Of a stretch of DNA of 64,000 nucleotides, positions 46,523 through 54,747 are shown in pieces. The stretch is taken from positions 44,671 to 108,670 of the forward strand of contig NZ_SRRT01000012.1 in NCBI RefSeq assembly GCF_004784475.1. The letters are read 5' to 3'. Position 1 is the stretch's first letter; every line of letters starts with the position of its first letter. Origin of the DNA: Streptomyces bauhiniae. GTDB taxonomy: Bacteria; Actinomycetota; Actinomycetes; Streptomycetales; Streptomycetaceae. The notes beneath the pieces are model-generated. The model saw nothing but the letters and a program-made list of their open reading frames with translations, did no database searches and was not told the DNA's origin. Both the position numbers and the translations under genes were made by a program.

Positions 46523-46556
46523 GGTGTTCGACTGCGGAGTGACGCAGTTGAACACC
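46523..46556. promoter_or_regulatory. StrR-like operator palindrome between convergent genes
   Basis: GGTGTTCGACTGCG and CGCAGTTGAACACC flank a short centre: GTTCGACTG-N10-CAGTTGAAC, with one mismatch between arms. The same palindrome recurs at 60.1-61.3 kb. It lies between the stops of the TrmB/LuxR gene and the M20 gene, where a promoter operator is not expected, so it might also act as a bidirectional terminator. Confidence 0.6.
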
Positions 46557-46576
46557 GGTCTCCTCCCCCGGCCGGG

Positions 46577-47854
46577 TCAGTGGGCGTGGGCGGTTTTCAG
46601 GGCGGTGCGCAGGAGGATCTCGGCGCCCAGGACCAGGTCGGCGGGGTGGGTGTCCTCGTGGGGGACGTGGCTGACGCCGCCGACGCTGGGCACGAAGATC
46701 ATGGCGGTGGGGGTGAGGTCGGCGACGACCTGGGCGTCGTGGCCGGCGCCGCTGGGCAGCGACTGGTACGGGGCGCCCGTCTCCCGGCAGCTCTCCTCGA
46801 TCAGGGCGCGCAGGTGCGCGCTGGTGGACACCGGGGCGGAGTAGGTGCGGGCGGTCACCTCGATGCGGGTGCCGGTCTGGCGGGCGAGGTGGTCCAGTTC
46901 GCGGTTCAGGGCGGTTTCGGCCTGCCGCATGCGGGCGGCGTCGGTGTCGCGCAGGTCGGCGGTGAGGCGCACGGTGTCGGCGATGGTGTTGGGCGAGTTG
47001 GGGTGGATGTCGAGGCGGCCCACGGTGGCGACCCGGCACAGGTCCAGGGTGGTGGCGAGGCGTTCCACGGCCAGGGTGACGCGGGCGGCCGCGGCCAGGG
47101 CGTCACGGCGGCCCGGCATCGGGGCGGTGCCGCAGTGGCCGGCGCTGCCGCCGATCTCGACGGTGAGGACGGTGCGTCCGGTGATGCCGTCCACGACACC
47201 GATGCGGTTGCGGGCGCGTTCGAGGACGGGCCCCTGCTCGACGTGGAGTTCGAGGTAGGCGGCCAGCGACTCGGCCGGCCAGACCGCGCTGCCCAGGGCG
47301 TCGAGGTCGCCGCCGGCCAGGGCGAGGGGGCCGCGCAGGGGGTGGCCGTCGTGGTCGAGGGGTTCGCGGGGCAGGCCGTCGAGCCGGCCCGCCACGACGG
47401 AGGAGCCGAAGAACGGCTGCGGGAACAGCGCACCCTCCTCGTTGGAGAAGGCGGCCGCCACCGGCTCGAACTCCGTCTCCACCCCTGACTCGGCGCATGC
47501 CTGGACCACTTCCAGGGCGGCCAGGACCCCGTAGGCGCCGTCCAGGCGGCCGCCGTTGACGACCGTGTCCAGGTGGGAGCCCATCAGCACGGCCCGGCGG
47601 GCCGGGGCGGTGCCCGGCGGGCGGGCGCGGACCATCAGGTTCCCGGCCGCGTCCACCGAGGTCGTAAGGCCCGCGGCCCGGCTCTCCTCCAGGACATAGG
47701 CACGGGCTTCGCGGTCGGCGCGGCTGAAGCCCTCACGGGTGATGCCGCCGGTCATCGGGTCCCGGCCGATACGGCCCAGTTCCTCCACGCGGCGCAGCAG
47801 GCGCTCGGCGTCGACGGCGGGCTGGGCGGTGCGGCGGTGGGCCACTGGTTGACT
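46577..47854 (-). CDS. M20-family amidohydrolase (N-carbamoyl-L-amino-acid hydrolase / allantoate amidohydrolase type)
   Basis: 425 residues from ATG 47854. Zn-binding and family blocks: RRAVLMGSHLDTVVNGGRLD (His and Asp), GAYGVLAALEVVQA, PVAAAFSNEEGALFPQPFFG (Glu-Glu), AAYLELHVEQGPVLERARNR with the His of LHVEQG, GSAGHCGTAPMPGRRDA in the lid domain, and MIFVPSVGGVSHVPHEDT with the final His. All match the hydantoinase/carbamoylase branch of M20 dinuclear-metal enzymes, which hydrolyse N-carbamoyl amino acids, ureidoglycolate-type or similar C-N bonds. Within the cluster it could trim or process peptide products; purine or pyrimidine catabolism is the housekeeping alternative. Next gene on the strand after the S9 peptidase, separated by a GTGCGGGG repeat tract. 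Confidence 0.85.
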   Translation of the reverse strand, partial: SQPVAHRRTAQPAVDAERLLRRVEELGRIGRDPMTGGITREGFSRADREARAYVLEESRAAGLTTSVDAAGNLMVRARPPGTAPARRAVLMGSHLDTVVNGGRLDGAYGVLAALEVVQACAESGVETEFEPVAAAFSNEEGALFPQPFFGSSVVAGRLDGLPREPLDHDGHPLRGPLALAGGDLDALGSAVWPAESLAAYLELHVEQGPVLERARNRIGVVDGITGRTVLTVEIGGSAGHCGTAPMPGRRDALAAAARVTLAVERLATTLDLCRVATVGRLDIHPNSPNTIADTVRLTADLRDTDAARMRQAETALNRELDHLARQTGTRIEVTARTYSAPVSTSAHLRALIEESCRETGAPYQSLPSGAGHDAQVVADLTPTAMIFVPSVGGVSHVPHEDTHPADLVLGAEILLRTALKTAHAH

Positions 47855-47899
47855 CATGAGTCCTCCAGATGCGTTGAGTCGGGCCGTACACAAGGAGTG

Positions 47900-48015
47900 C
47901 AGGGGTGATGCGGGGCGGTGCGGGGTGGTGCGGGGCCGTGCAGGTGCGGTGCGGGGGTGGTGCGGGGCCGTGCAGGGGTGGTGCAGGGCCGTGCGGGGTG
48001 GTGCGGTGGGCCCCG
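47900..48015. repeat. GTGCGGGG tandem repeat tract
   Basis: About ten degenerate copies of a 9-11 bp unit (GTGCGGGGTG, GTGCGGGGCC, GTGCAGGG) fill most of the spacer between the S9 and M20 genes. It is non-coding and on the G-rich plus strand could form quadruplexes. Confidence 0.6.
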
Positions 48016-48103
48016 GCCCCCTGTGGCGGGGTGCCGGGGCCGGAGGCGCTGCCGGCCTTCGCCGGGCCCCGCGAAGAGGCCGGGCGGCGGGCCGGGGCCG
48101 GCT

Positions 48104-50041
48104 TTAGAGGTGGCGGTCCCACCATTCGAGGACCGCTTCGAAGCGGGCGATCCGGTGGCTGGGCAGGCCGGAGCGGGACAGGTCGTGGCCTTCGCCGGGG
48201 AACAGGAGCAGCTCGACGGGGACGCCGCGGGTCTTCAGGGCCACGAACAGCCGCTGGGCCTGCTCCATGGGGCAGTGCCGGTCCTCGTCGGACTGGATGA
48301 TCAGCACCGGCTTGGTGATGGAGTCGGCGTAGGTCAGCGGGCTCTTCTCCGCCCAGCGGGCCGGGTCGGCGCCGTACAGGGCGATCGCGACGTTCACGCC
48401 GTCGTCGCTGGAGGCGGCGTAGCTGTCCACCGCGTACAGGCCGCGCTCGCCGATGAACGCCTTGAAGCGCTCGCCGTGGTGGGCCGCCATCCAGGCCGCC
48501 ATGTAGCCGCCGAAGGAGCCGCCCATCACCCCGACCCGGCTGCCGTCCAGGTCCGGTGCCTCGAGGGCGGTGTCGAGGAGGGCGAGGAGGTCGGGGGCGG
48601 TCTTGCGGGCCAGGTCGTCCACGACGTGCATGCCGTGCTCCTGGCCGTAGCCGGAGCAGCCGCGGGGGTTGCCCAGGACCACGGCGTAGCCGGCGCTGGC
48701 GTACACCAGGGCTTCGTCCAGGGCGGCGGGGCCGTTGAGGGTGTAGCCGAACTGGGTGTAGGGGCCGCCCTTGATCTGGAGCAGCACGGGGTGGGGGCCG
48801 TCGCCGCGGGGGCGGACGATCCAGCCCTGCAGGTCGTAGCCGTCCTCGGTGGTGGCGGTGAACTCCTCCACGGGCAGGACGTCGGTCTGTGCGGTCAGGC
48901 GGTCGCCGAAGCCGGTCAGCAGGTGTTCGGTGCCGTCGCGGAGGCTGACCAGGTCGCCGGCGCTGGTGGCGCTGGAGACGACCGCGGCCACGGTGAGGCC
49001 GTCGGGGGTGTCGACGGCCGCGTAGGCGTTGACCTGGCGGGCGCCGGTGATCAGCGGGGTGGGTGTGCCGCCGTCGTAGGGGACGAGGAGGAGGCGGACC
49101 TCGCCGCGGTGGTCGGCGGCGAAGAGCACGCCGTCGGCGACCGGGTGGATCATCTGGCTGGCGAAGCTGAGGTGGTAGTCCTCGTGGGTGAGGCGGCGGG
49201 CCGGGGCCGAGCCGTCGACGGGGGCGGACCACAGGCCGTAACTCATCGTGGCGAACGCGTTGTTGTTCTCGTCCAGCGGCTCGGCGGCGAAGCACAGGGT
49301 GGTGCCGTCGGGGGCGAAGCGGGGGCAGCCCAGGATCAGGCCGCCGCCGGTCAGCGCGCGCAGGCCGCTGCCGTCGGGGGCGCACACCCACAGGTCGTTG
49401 CGCAGGTCGTCGCCCGCGCCCTGGTGGCGGGCGGCGGTGAAGGCCAGGAGCCGGCCGTCGGGGCTCCAGGAGGCGTCCGCGTGGTCGAAGTCGCCGTCGG
49501 TGACCTGCACGGTGGCGGCCGCGGGGTCGTCGGCGAAGGGGTCGGTGACGAAGAGGTGGCGGGGCCGGTCGTAGGTGAACCCGAAGCCGTCCGCCCAGTA
49601 CCGCAGGGTGGTGATGCGGCGCGGGGCCTCATTCTGCGGGGCGCCGGTGTAGCGGCCGGGGGCGGGCACCCGGGCCATGTAGGCCAGGCGGGTGGAGTCC
49701 GGGCTCCACACGGGCTGGCCGGCGCCGAGGGGGTGGCTGGTGACGGGGCGGGCCTCGCCGCCGTCCAGGGGCAGCAGGTGGATCTGGCCCGGGCCGCCGG
49801 GGACGGGGCGCAGGAACGCCAGGTGGCGTCCGTCGGGGGAGAACGCCGGGGCGGCGTCGTGCGGGCCGCGGGTGAGCAGGCGGGCGGGCCGGCTGCCGTC
49901 GGTGGCGGCCAGCCACAGCTCGGACACATACCCGTCGGCGGCCAGGTCGGGACGCGTCACCGCGACCGCGGCGAACCGGCCGTCGCCCGACAGCGTCGGC
50001 TTTCCCAGAACAGGAAGGAGATCAATGTCTGTGAACTTCAT
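48104..50041 (-). CDS. S9-family (prolyl oligopeptidase/acylaminoacyl-peptidase type) serine peptidase
   Basis: 645 residues from ATG 50041. The N-terminal ~380 residues form WD40-like beta-propeller blades with repeated SPDG motifs (PAFSPDGRHLAFLR, ASWSPDGRLLAF, FAPDGTTLCFAA). The C-terminal alpha/beta hydrolase has GWIVRPRGDGPHPVLLQIKG, LGNPRGCSGYGQEHG, then RVGVMGGSFGGYMAAWMAAH with the nucleophile Ser (about 507), the Asp in VLIIQSDEDRHCPMEQAQRL and the His in PGEGHDLSRSG. No signal peptide, so it acts in the cytoplasm. S9 peptidases remove leader peptides in several RiPP pathways. The first gene after precursor 1, but separated from it by a strong terminator, so it needs its own promoter or read-through. 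Confidence 0.9.
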   Translation of the reverse strand: MKFTDIDLLPVLGKPTLSGDGRFAAVAVTRPDLAADGYVSELWLAATDGSRPARLLTRGPHDAAPAFSPDGRHLAFLRPVPGGPGQIHLLPLDGGEARPVTSHPLGAGQPVWSPDSTRLAYMARVPAPGRYTGAPQNEAPRRITTLRYWADGFGFTYDRPRHLFVTDPFADDPAAATVQVTDGDFDHADASWSPDGRLLAFTAARHQGAGDDLRNDLWVCAPDGSGLRALTGGGLILGCPRFAPDGTTLCFAAEPLDENNNAFATMSYGLWSAPVDGSAPARRLTHEDYHLSFASQMIHPVADGVLFAADHRGEVRLLLVPYDGGTPTPLITGARQVNAYAAVDTPDGLTVAAVVSSATSAGDLVSLRDGTEHLLTGFGDRLTAQTDVLPVEEFTATTEDGYDLQGWIVRPRGDGPHPVLLQIKGGPYTQFGYTLNGPAALDEALVYASAGYAVVLGNPRGCSGYGQEHGMHVVDDLARKTAPDLLALLDTALEAPDLDGSRVGVMGGSFGGYMAAWMAAHHGERFKAFIGERGLYAVDSYAASSDDGVNVAIALYGADPARWAEKSPLTYADSITKPVLIIQSDEDRHCPMEQAQRLFVALKTRGVPVELLLFPGEGHDLSRSGLPSHRIARFEAVLEWWDRHL

Positions 50042-50098
50042 ACCCGCGAATTTACGGGCGGCAGGAAAGGGCCGTCAATGGCAGCGGATTTGAACAGC

Positions 50099-50134
50099 AA
50101 AAAGGCGCGAAGACGGTTTTCTCGTCTTCGCGCC
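50099..50134 (-). terminator. Rho-independent terminator after precursor 1
   Basis: On the minus strand GGCGCGAAGACG and CGTCTTCGCGCC form a perfect 12-bp stem around a 7-base AT-rich loop, followed by TTTTTG. It should stop most transcripts of precursor 1 before the S9 gene. Confidence 0.85.
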
Positions 50135-50164
50135 CGCATATTCGTATTGTTTTCTATGTTGCGG

Positions 50165-50200
50165 CGGAGGGGCGGTTTCTTGAACCGGGCCGCCCCTCCG
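50165..50200 (-). terminator. GC hairpin 16 bp after the precursor 1 stop
   Basis: CGGAGGGGCGG at 50165-50175 pairs with CCGCCCCTCCG at 50190-50200, an 11-bp stem with a 14-base loop. The same stem follows precursor 2. It probably stabilises the precursor mRNA 3' end or attenuates transcription. Confidence 0.65.
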
Positions 50201-50215
50201 GCCGCAGCAGCTTTA

Positions 50216-50305
50216 TTACTGGATGTTGACGTAGTACGAGGTCGCGAGAAGCTCGGCGGAGGTCTCGATGAACTCGATGTCGTCGAACGCCACGGTGCTC
50301 TCCAT
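50216..50305 (-). CDS. Candidate RiPP precursor peptide 1
   Basis: 29 residues from ATG 50305, with AAAGGAG eight bases before the start, ending TAA 50216-50218. It begins MESTVAFDDIEFIETSAELL and ends ATSYYVNIQ. The acidic N-terminal two thirds looks like a leader; the aromatic, uncharged end YYVNIQ would be the core. The same peptide with a single change (Ser3 to Asn) is encoded at 59831-59920. Its own promoter (50362-50391), paired upstream repeats and downstream hairpins show it is a separate, strongly expressed unit. No Cys, so no lanthionine chemistry. The role is inferred from size, duplication and neighbours; no homologue is recalled. Confidence 0.7.
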   Translation of the reverse strand: MESTVAFDDIEFIETSAELLATSYYVNIQ

Positions 50306-50361
50306 GATGCTCACTCCTTTAACCATCTCGGTTTCCTCCGGTGTTTCCCGGCGGTGATGAA

Positions 50362-50391
50362 ATATTCGCCCCTGACGGCCGCCGGCGTCAA
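50362..50391 (-). promoter_or_regulatory. Promoter of precursor 1
   Basis: On the minus strand TTGACG (50391-50386), 18-base spacer, GAATAT (50367-50362). Predicted start of transcription near 50355, about 50 nt before the ATG. The same -35, spacing and a GAGTAT -10 precede precursor 2. Confidence 0.7.
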
Positions 50392-50403
50392 CCACGGGCT
50401 TTG

Positions 50404-50450
50404 CCGGGAAAAGTTGGACACCATTCCTGGACACTTTTTTCCGGGAAAAG
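50404..50450. promoter_or_regulatory. Repeat pair just upstream of the precursor 1 promoter
   Basis: CCGGGAAAAG occurs at 50404-50413 and 50441-50450, enclosing two copies of TGGACAC (50415 and 50428, 13 bp apart). The block starts 13 bp upstream of the -35 hexamer, the usual place for activator sites. Confidence 0.5.
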
Positions 50451-50455
50451 CATGC

Positions 50456-50495
50456 GAGGGCGCCCCCGGCCGCTGATGCGGCAGGGGGCGCCCTC
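50456..50495 (-). terminator. Terminator of the LOG-TPR-M13-MFS-JmjC operon
   Basis: GAGGGCGCCCCC (50456-50467) and GGGGGCGCCCTC (50484-50495) form a perfect 12-bp stem, 27 bp after the LOG gene stop. Inner CCGC/GCGG can extend it. It isolates the operon from precursor 1. Confidence 0.75.
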
Positions 50496-50521
50496 GGACA
50501 GGATGCGCGCAGAGGTGGGGG

Positions 50522-51127
50522 TCAGGCGGGTGCCGGGACCGGCTGGGTGCGGGCGGCGGTGAGCAGGTCGAGGGCGTCCTCGACGTCCCGGCCCTCCTGG
50601 ATCAGGCTCCGCTCCCCCGCCCTGAGGAACCCCTCCCTCACGAGGTGGTCCAGCATGCCCAGCAACGGGTCGAAGAAACCCTGGTGATTGACCACGACGA
50701 TCGGTTTGCGCATGAGCGACAACTGGTTCCAGGTCGCCACCTCCAGCAGCTCGTCCAGCGTTCCGAAACCGCCCGGCAGCACCGCGAAACCCGTGGAGAG
50801 CCGGTACATCAGCGCTTTGCGTTCGTGCATGGAACGCACCAGGAAAAGCGCACCCGGCGCCTGGTCGGCGCGCTCGCGTTCGTGCAGGAAACGCGGCACC
50901 ACCCCGGTGACACCGCCGCCGGCGTCCATGACCGCATGCGCCACCGCGCCCATCACCCCCACTCCCCCGGCTCCGTACACCAGGTCCAGGCCGCGGCGGG
51001 CCAGCGCGGTGCCGAATTCACGGGCGAGGAGCAGATGGCCGGGGCGGGCGCCGTCACGGGCGCCGCAGAACACGGCGATCTTCTCGCTCTGCTCGATTTC
51101 GGGGGGCATTTCCAGGACAGAGGACAT
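50522..51127 (-). CDS. LOG-family protein (cytokinin riboside 5'-monophosphate phosphoribohydrolase-like)
   Basis: 201 residues from ATG 51127. KIAVFCGARDGARPGHLLLA, LVYGAGGVGVMGAVAHAVMD and the LOG signature STGFAVLPGGFGTLDELLEV (PGGxGTxxE, about residues 117-125) with HERKALMYRLS before it. Length is typical. Family members cleave the N-glycosidic bond of AMP-type nucleotides; in bacteria the physiological substrate is often unknown. LOG genes occur in some Streptomyces biosynthetic clusters. Here it is the last gene of the minus-strand operon that begins with JmjC-2. Confidence 0.9.
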   Translation of the reverse strand: MSSVLEMPPEIEQSEKIAVFCGARDGARPGHLLLAREFGTALARRGLDLVYGAGGVGVMGAVAHAVMDAGGGVTGVVPRFLHERERADQAPGALFLVRSMHERKALMYRLSTGFAVLPGGFGTLDELLEVATWNQLSLMRKPIVVVNHQGFFDPLLGMLDHLVREGFLRAGERSLIQEGRDVEDALDLLTAARTQPVPAPA

Positions 51128-51226
51128 CTCGGATTCCTTCGGAGTCGGTCGGGCCGGTCGATGCGGCGTACGTGCCGTTTCCCGGGTGATACCTGTGCGT
51201 GCTGGGGTGCTGGGGTGCCGGGGTGG

Positions 51227-52702
51227 TCAGGACAGGGCCGCCAGGCGGCGCTCCACGGAGGCGGCCTCGTGCAGGCGGTGCTGGGCCCGGTACACCGCCA
51301 CCGCGCTCCCCCAGACGGTGCGGGCGTCGGCCGGGCGGCCGGTGGCCGCGTAGCTGTCGCCGAGCCGGTCCAGGGCGCCGGCCTCCTGGTAGGTGTTGCC
51401 CAGGGTCCGGCAGTGGGCGAGAGCGGCCCGGTAGGCGTGCACGGCGTCCTGATGCCGGCCCGTCTGCTGGGCGAGCAGGCCCAGACTGTCCAGCGCGGCC
51501 GCCTGCCCGCCCAGGTAGCGGTGACGGCGGGACAGATCCAGGGCGCGGGCGCAGTACCGCTCCGCCTGGACGGGATCACCCAGGCGGGTGAAGTACCAGC
51601 CGGCGGCGTTGAGGGCGTCGGCCTCGGCCTGCCACTGCTGGGCGCGCCGGAACAGGCCCGCCGCGCAGATCGCGTGGGTCAGGGCGGCCGCGTCCTTGCC
51701 CGCCATCTCCTCGGTCCAGGCCAGGATGTAGTACGCCCACGCCTGCGGGCCCGGCCTGCCGTGGCGCTCGGCGATCCGCACCGCACGCTCCAGATGGGCC
51801 AGGGCCTCGGGGTGCCGGCCGGCGCGGCTGGCGGCCTGCCCGGCGTAGCGGTGGGCGGTGATCTGCGCCTCCGCGTCTCCCAGGGCGTGCGCGGCGCGCA
51901 GCGCGTCCGCCCACTGCCGGCGCTGCAGGGCGGTGTGGCCGCGCCGGACGTAGTGCCCGTTGAGGCAGACGGCCAGGTGGAACACCGTCCACCGCTCCCC
52001 GGCGTCGCGGGCCGTCTCCCGCAGGGCGGTCAGGGTGGTGTGTTCCTCGTCCAGCCAGGCCAGCGCCGCCTCCCGGGAGACGAAGACCTCCGGGGTGCAG
52101 CCCGGTTCCAGGGGGGCGAGGGGAAGCCGGGGGTGGTGGGGGGCGACGACGCGGTCCGCGTGGTGGGCGGTGTGCAGGTAGTGGCCGGCCAGGCGGCGCA
52201 GCGCCGCACCGTCGCCCGGGCGGACACCGGCCGGGTGGGTCCGGGGGGCGGGGCGGGGGCGGTAGCGGCCCGGCGCGGTCTGTTCGCACAGGCCGCCGGC
52301 GGTCAGGCGGTCCAGGAGGGCCGCCGCCCGGTCCACGCCGACCGCCAGCAGCGAGGCGGCCGCCGGGGCGGCGATGTCCGGGCCGGGGATGAGGCGCAGC
52401 AGATGCCAGACCTGCCCGTCGCCCGGCGCGTAGCAGGGCCGGGGCCGCACCGGCGCGGGCGCGGGCGCGGCCTGGGCGGCGGAGGCGGGCGGTGCGGCCT
52501 TCGCGGCGGGCGCGGTGTCGTGGGCCGCGGATGGCACGGCCTTCGCGACGGGCGGCGCGGCCTGGGCGGCGGGCGGCGCGGCCTTCGCGACGGGCGGCAC
52601 GGCCTGGGCGGCGGGCGGCGCGGCCTGGGCGGTGGGTGCGGTGTCGTGGGCGGCCGGCCGGGGCGCGGGGGCCGCGGCGGGACGGACATGGGCGTGGGCC
52701 AT
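51227..52702 (-). CDS. Winged-helix/TPR protein, AfsR-like but without HTH and NB-ARC
   Basis: 491 residues from ATG 52702 behind AGGAGGCACCCC. Residues about 15-85 are low complexity, repeats of AAPPAAQ/VPPVAKA. Residues about 90-150 (VWHLLRLIPGPDIAAPAAAS; LLDRLTAGGLCEQTAPGRYR) match the winged helix that follows the NB-ARC ATPase in SARP/AfsR-type STAND regulators, and residues about 200-490 are TPR repeats (LGDAEAQITAHRYAGQAASR; YQEAGALDRLGDSYAATGRP). The SARP DNA-binding domain and the ATPase are missing and replaced by the Ala/Pro tract. It is probably a scaffold or a decoupled sensor rather than a DNA-binding activator. It begins 41 bp after the M13 stop. Confidence 0.8.
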   Translation of the reverse strand: MAHAHVRPAAAPAPRPAAHDTAPTAQAAPPAAQAVPPVAKAAPPAAQAAPPVAKAVPSAAHDTAPAAKAAPPASAAQAAPAPAPVRPRPCYAPGDGQVWHLLRLIPGPDIAAPAAASLLAVGVDRAAALLDRLTAGGLCEQTAPGRYRPRPAPRTHPAGVRPGDGAALRRLAGHYLHTAHHADRVVAPHHPRLPLAPLEPGCTPEVFVSREAALAWLDEEHTTLTALRETARDAGERWTVFHLAVCLNGHYVRRGHTALQRRQWADALRAAHALGDAEAQITAHRYAGQAASRAGRHPEALAHLERAVRIAERHGRPGPQAWAYYILAWTEEMAGKDAAALTHAICAAGLFRRAQQWQAEADALNAAGWYFTRLGDPVQAERYCARALDLSRRHRYLGGQAAALDSLGLLAQQTGRHQDAVHAYRAALAHCRTLGNTYQEAGALDRLGDSYAATGRPADARTVWGSAVAVYRAQHRLHEAASVERRLAALS

Positions 52703-52743
52703 GGGGTGCCTCCTGGGCGGGGCCGTCGGCCGGCCGGGCCGGC

Positions 52744-54747
52744 TCACAGCAGCGTGAACCGGGCCTCGGGCGGGATGAACATCGAGTCGGTCTCGGTGAC
52801 GCCGAACGCCCGGTAGAACGCCGGGACATGGCCGAGGACGGCGTTGCAGCGCACCTGGGGCGGGGCGTGCCGGTCGTGGGCGAGCCGCTCGCGCATCCGG
52901 CCCGGTGTGCGCTTGACCCGCCACATCGTCGCCCACAGCGCGAAGAACCGCCGCGTCTGCACCTCCCGTTCCCTCTGGTCGAGGGGGGAGGCGGCCAGGT
53001 GGGCGGCGAACGCGGTGTGGGCGACGGTGAGGCCGGTGATGTCGGCGATGTTCTCCCCCGCCGTCCGGGCCCCGCTGACATGCTCCCCGTCCAGCCCCTC
53101 GGGCACGTAGCGGTCGTAGTGGTCGATGAGGAGGGCGGTGCGCCGGGTGTACTCGGCACGGTCCTCCTGGCTCCACCACTCGCGCAGCCGGCCCTCGCCG
53201 TCGTAGGCCGAGCCCCGGCTGTCGAAGGCGTGGGACATCTCGTGGCAGATGACCGAGCCCAGCAGGGCGAAGTTACGGGTCATGTCGCCGCCCGCGTCGA
53301 ACAGCGGCGGCTGCAGCAGGGCCGCGGGGACGACGACCTGGTTCAGGCCGTGCCGGTAGTAGGCGGTGACCGCCTGCGGCGGCACCTTCCACTCCCCCCG
53401 GTCCACCGGCCCGTCCAGCCGGCCGAGCTGGCGGTCGAAGGAGCGGGCGCGGCCCCGGCGTACGTTGCCCAGCAGGTCGGCGGGGTCGGTGTGCAGCGGG
53501 CCGCGGCCGGCCGTGTCGCGGGGGTGGCCGAGTTCCACGCGCAGGGCGTCCAGCTTCTCAAGCGCCGCCTGCCGCGTGCTCTCCCCCATCCAGCCGGCCT
53601 GTTCCAGGCAGGTGCGGTAGGCCGTGCGCAGGGCGTCCACCAGGTCGGCGGCGGCCTTCAGGGTGCCGGGCGCCAGATGCCGGCCGAGGTAGCGCTCGCC
53701 CACCTCCTCGCCCAGGACGCTCTGCACGAAGGACGTCGCCCGCATCCAGCGCGGCCGGGACGTGCGGGAGCCGGTGAGGACCTGGCCGTAGAAGCGGAAG
53801 TTCTCCGCGAACAGGGCGGCCGGCGCGAACGGGGCCGCCTCGTGCACCTGCAGCCACACCAGCCACAGCTTCAGCTCCTCCAAGCTGTGCGCGTTCCACC
53901 AGGCGTCCAGCGCCGGGCGGTAGGGGCCGGGGCGGATCTGCAGGCGGGCGGCGGGCGGGATGTCACCGAGGCCGTCCAGGAACGCGCCCCACGGAAAACC
54001 ACCACCCCCGTCCCCGGCATCGGCGTCGGTGCCGGCGGTGGTGTGGGTGGTGGTGGTGAGGTGGGCGGCGGTGGTCACCGCGGCGTCGGCGCGGATACGG
54101 CCGGAGGCGTCGGGGCGGGTGTGGGCGGCGGCCAGCGCGCTCTCCACCCGCACCGCCGTCCGCGCCGCCTCCCTGGGCGCCGGCTGCCCGGCCAGCTCCA
54201 GGACGGCCTGGACGTGGGCGGCGTACTGCTCGCGCAGCGGGGCGTGGCCGGGGTCGAGGTAGGCGGCCGGGCCGCCGGGCAGGGCGAGACCGGACTGGGT
54301 GAGGGTGAGCAGGTAGCCGCGGGTGCCGGTGGTGTCGGCGTCCACGGTCGCCTCGACCGGGCCGCCCACCCCCTCGCGCTGCAGGCGGCCCATCAGGCGG
54401 GCCAGTCCGGTGCGGCCGGTGACCGCGCGGATGCTCTCGAGGAGGGTGGTGAGGGCGGCGGGGCCGCGCTCGGCGAGGCCCGCCTCGTCCATGAAGCTGG
54501 CGTACAGGTCGGCGATCTGCCGCCCCGCGCCCTCCGTCGCGGCGGTCTGGGTGGGGGTGTTGTCGCGGATCACGGCGACGACGTCGTCCTGCACCTTCTC
54601 CGCCAGCAGGGACAGCAGGGTCGCCTCGGCCCGGTGCCCGGGCAGCCGGAACGCCTGCAGCCAGCGGCCGTTGACATGGGCGTGGAAGTCGTCCTGCGGC
54701 CGGACGGAGGGGTCGGTGCCGGCGTCGTACGCCGTGTCCGCGCTCAC
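52744..54747 (-). CDS. M13-family (neprilysin-like) zinc metallopeptidase
   Basis: 667 residues from ATG 54747. Starts PQDDFHAHVNGRWLQAFRLP, the usual DDFxxxVNGxW opening. Zinc motif VICHEMSHAFDSRGSAYDGE (HExxH, about residue 500), second zinc ligand AGENIADITGLTVAH (E-N-x-A-D), substrate motif near the N-A-Y region read here as VVPAALLQPPLFDAG, and the C-terminal VRCNAVLGHVPAFYRAFGVT. No signal peptide or anchor, so probably cytoplasmic, like bacterial PepO. The start overlaps the MFS stop by 4 bp (ATGA), proving co-translation. Together with the S9 and M20 enzymes it gives the cluster three hydrolases able to remove a leader or degrade intermediates. Confidence 0.9.
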   Translation of the reverse strand: MSADTAYDAGTDPSVRPQDDFHAHVNGRWLQAFRLPGHRAEATLLSLLAEKVQDDVVAVIRDNTPTQTAATEGAGRQIADLYASFMDEAGLAERGPAALTTLLESIRAVTGRTGLARLMGRLQREGVGGPVEATVDADTTGTRGYLLTLTQSGLALPGGPAAYLDPGHAPLREQYAAHVQAVLELAGQPAPREAARTAVRVESALAAAHTRPDASGRIRADAAVTTAAHLTTTTHTTAGTDADAGDGGGGFPWGAFLDGLGDIPPAARLQIRPGPYRPALDAWWNAHSLEELKLWLVWLQVHEAAPFAPAALFAENFRFYGQVLTGSRTSRPRWMRATSFVQSVLGEEVGERYLGRHLAPGTLKAAADLVDALRTAYRTCLEQAGWMGESTRQAALEKLDALRVELGHPRDTAGRGPLHTDPADLLGNVRRGRARSFDRQLGRLDGPVDRGEWKVPPQAVTAYYRHGLNQVVVPAALLQPPLFDAGGDMTRNFALLGSVICHEMSHAFDSRGSAYDGEGRLREWWSQEDRAEYTRRTALLIDHYDRYVPEGLDGEHVSGARTAGENIADITGLTVAHTAFAAHLAASPLDQREREVQTRRFFALWATMWRVKRTPGRMRERLAHDRHAPPQVRCNAVLGHVPAFYRAFGVTETDSMFIPPEARFTLL

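Noticed and set aside
47733..49391. 552-codon minus-strand frame overlapping the S9 peptidase
   Set aside because: Out of frame with the peptidase, which has the full catalytic triad; the alternative is Arg/Pro-rich shadow.
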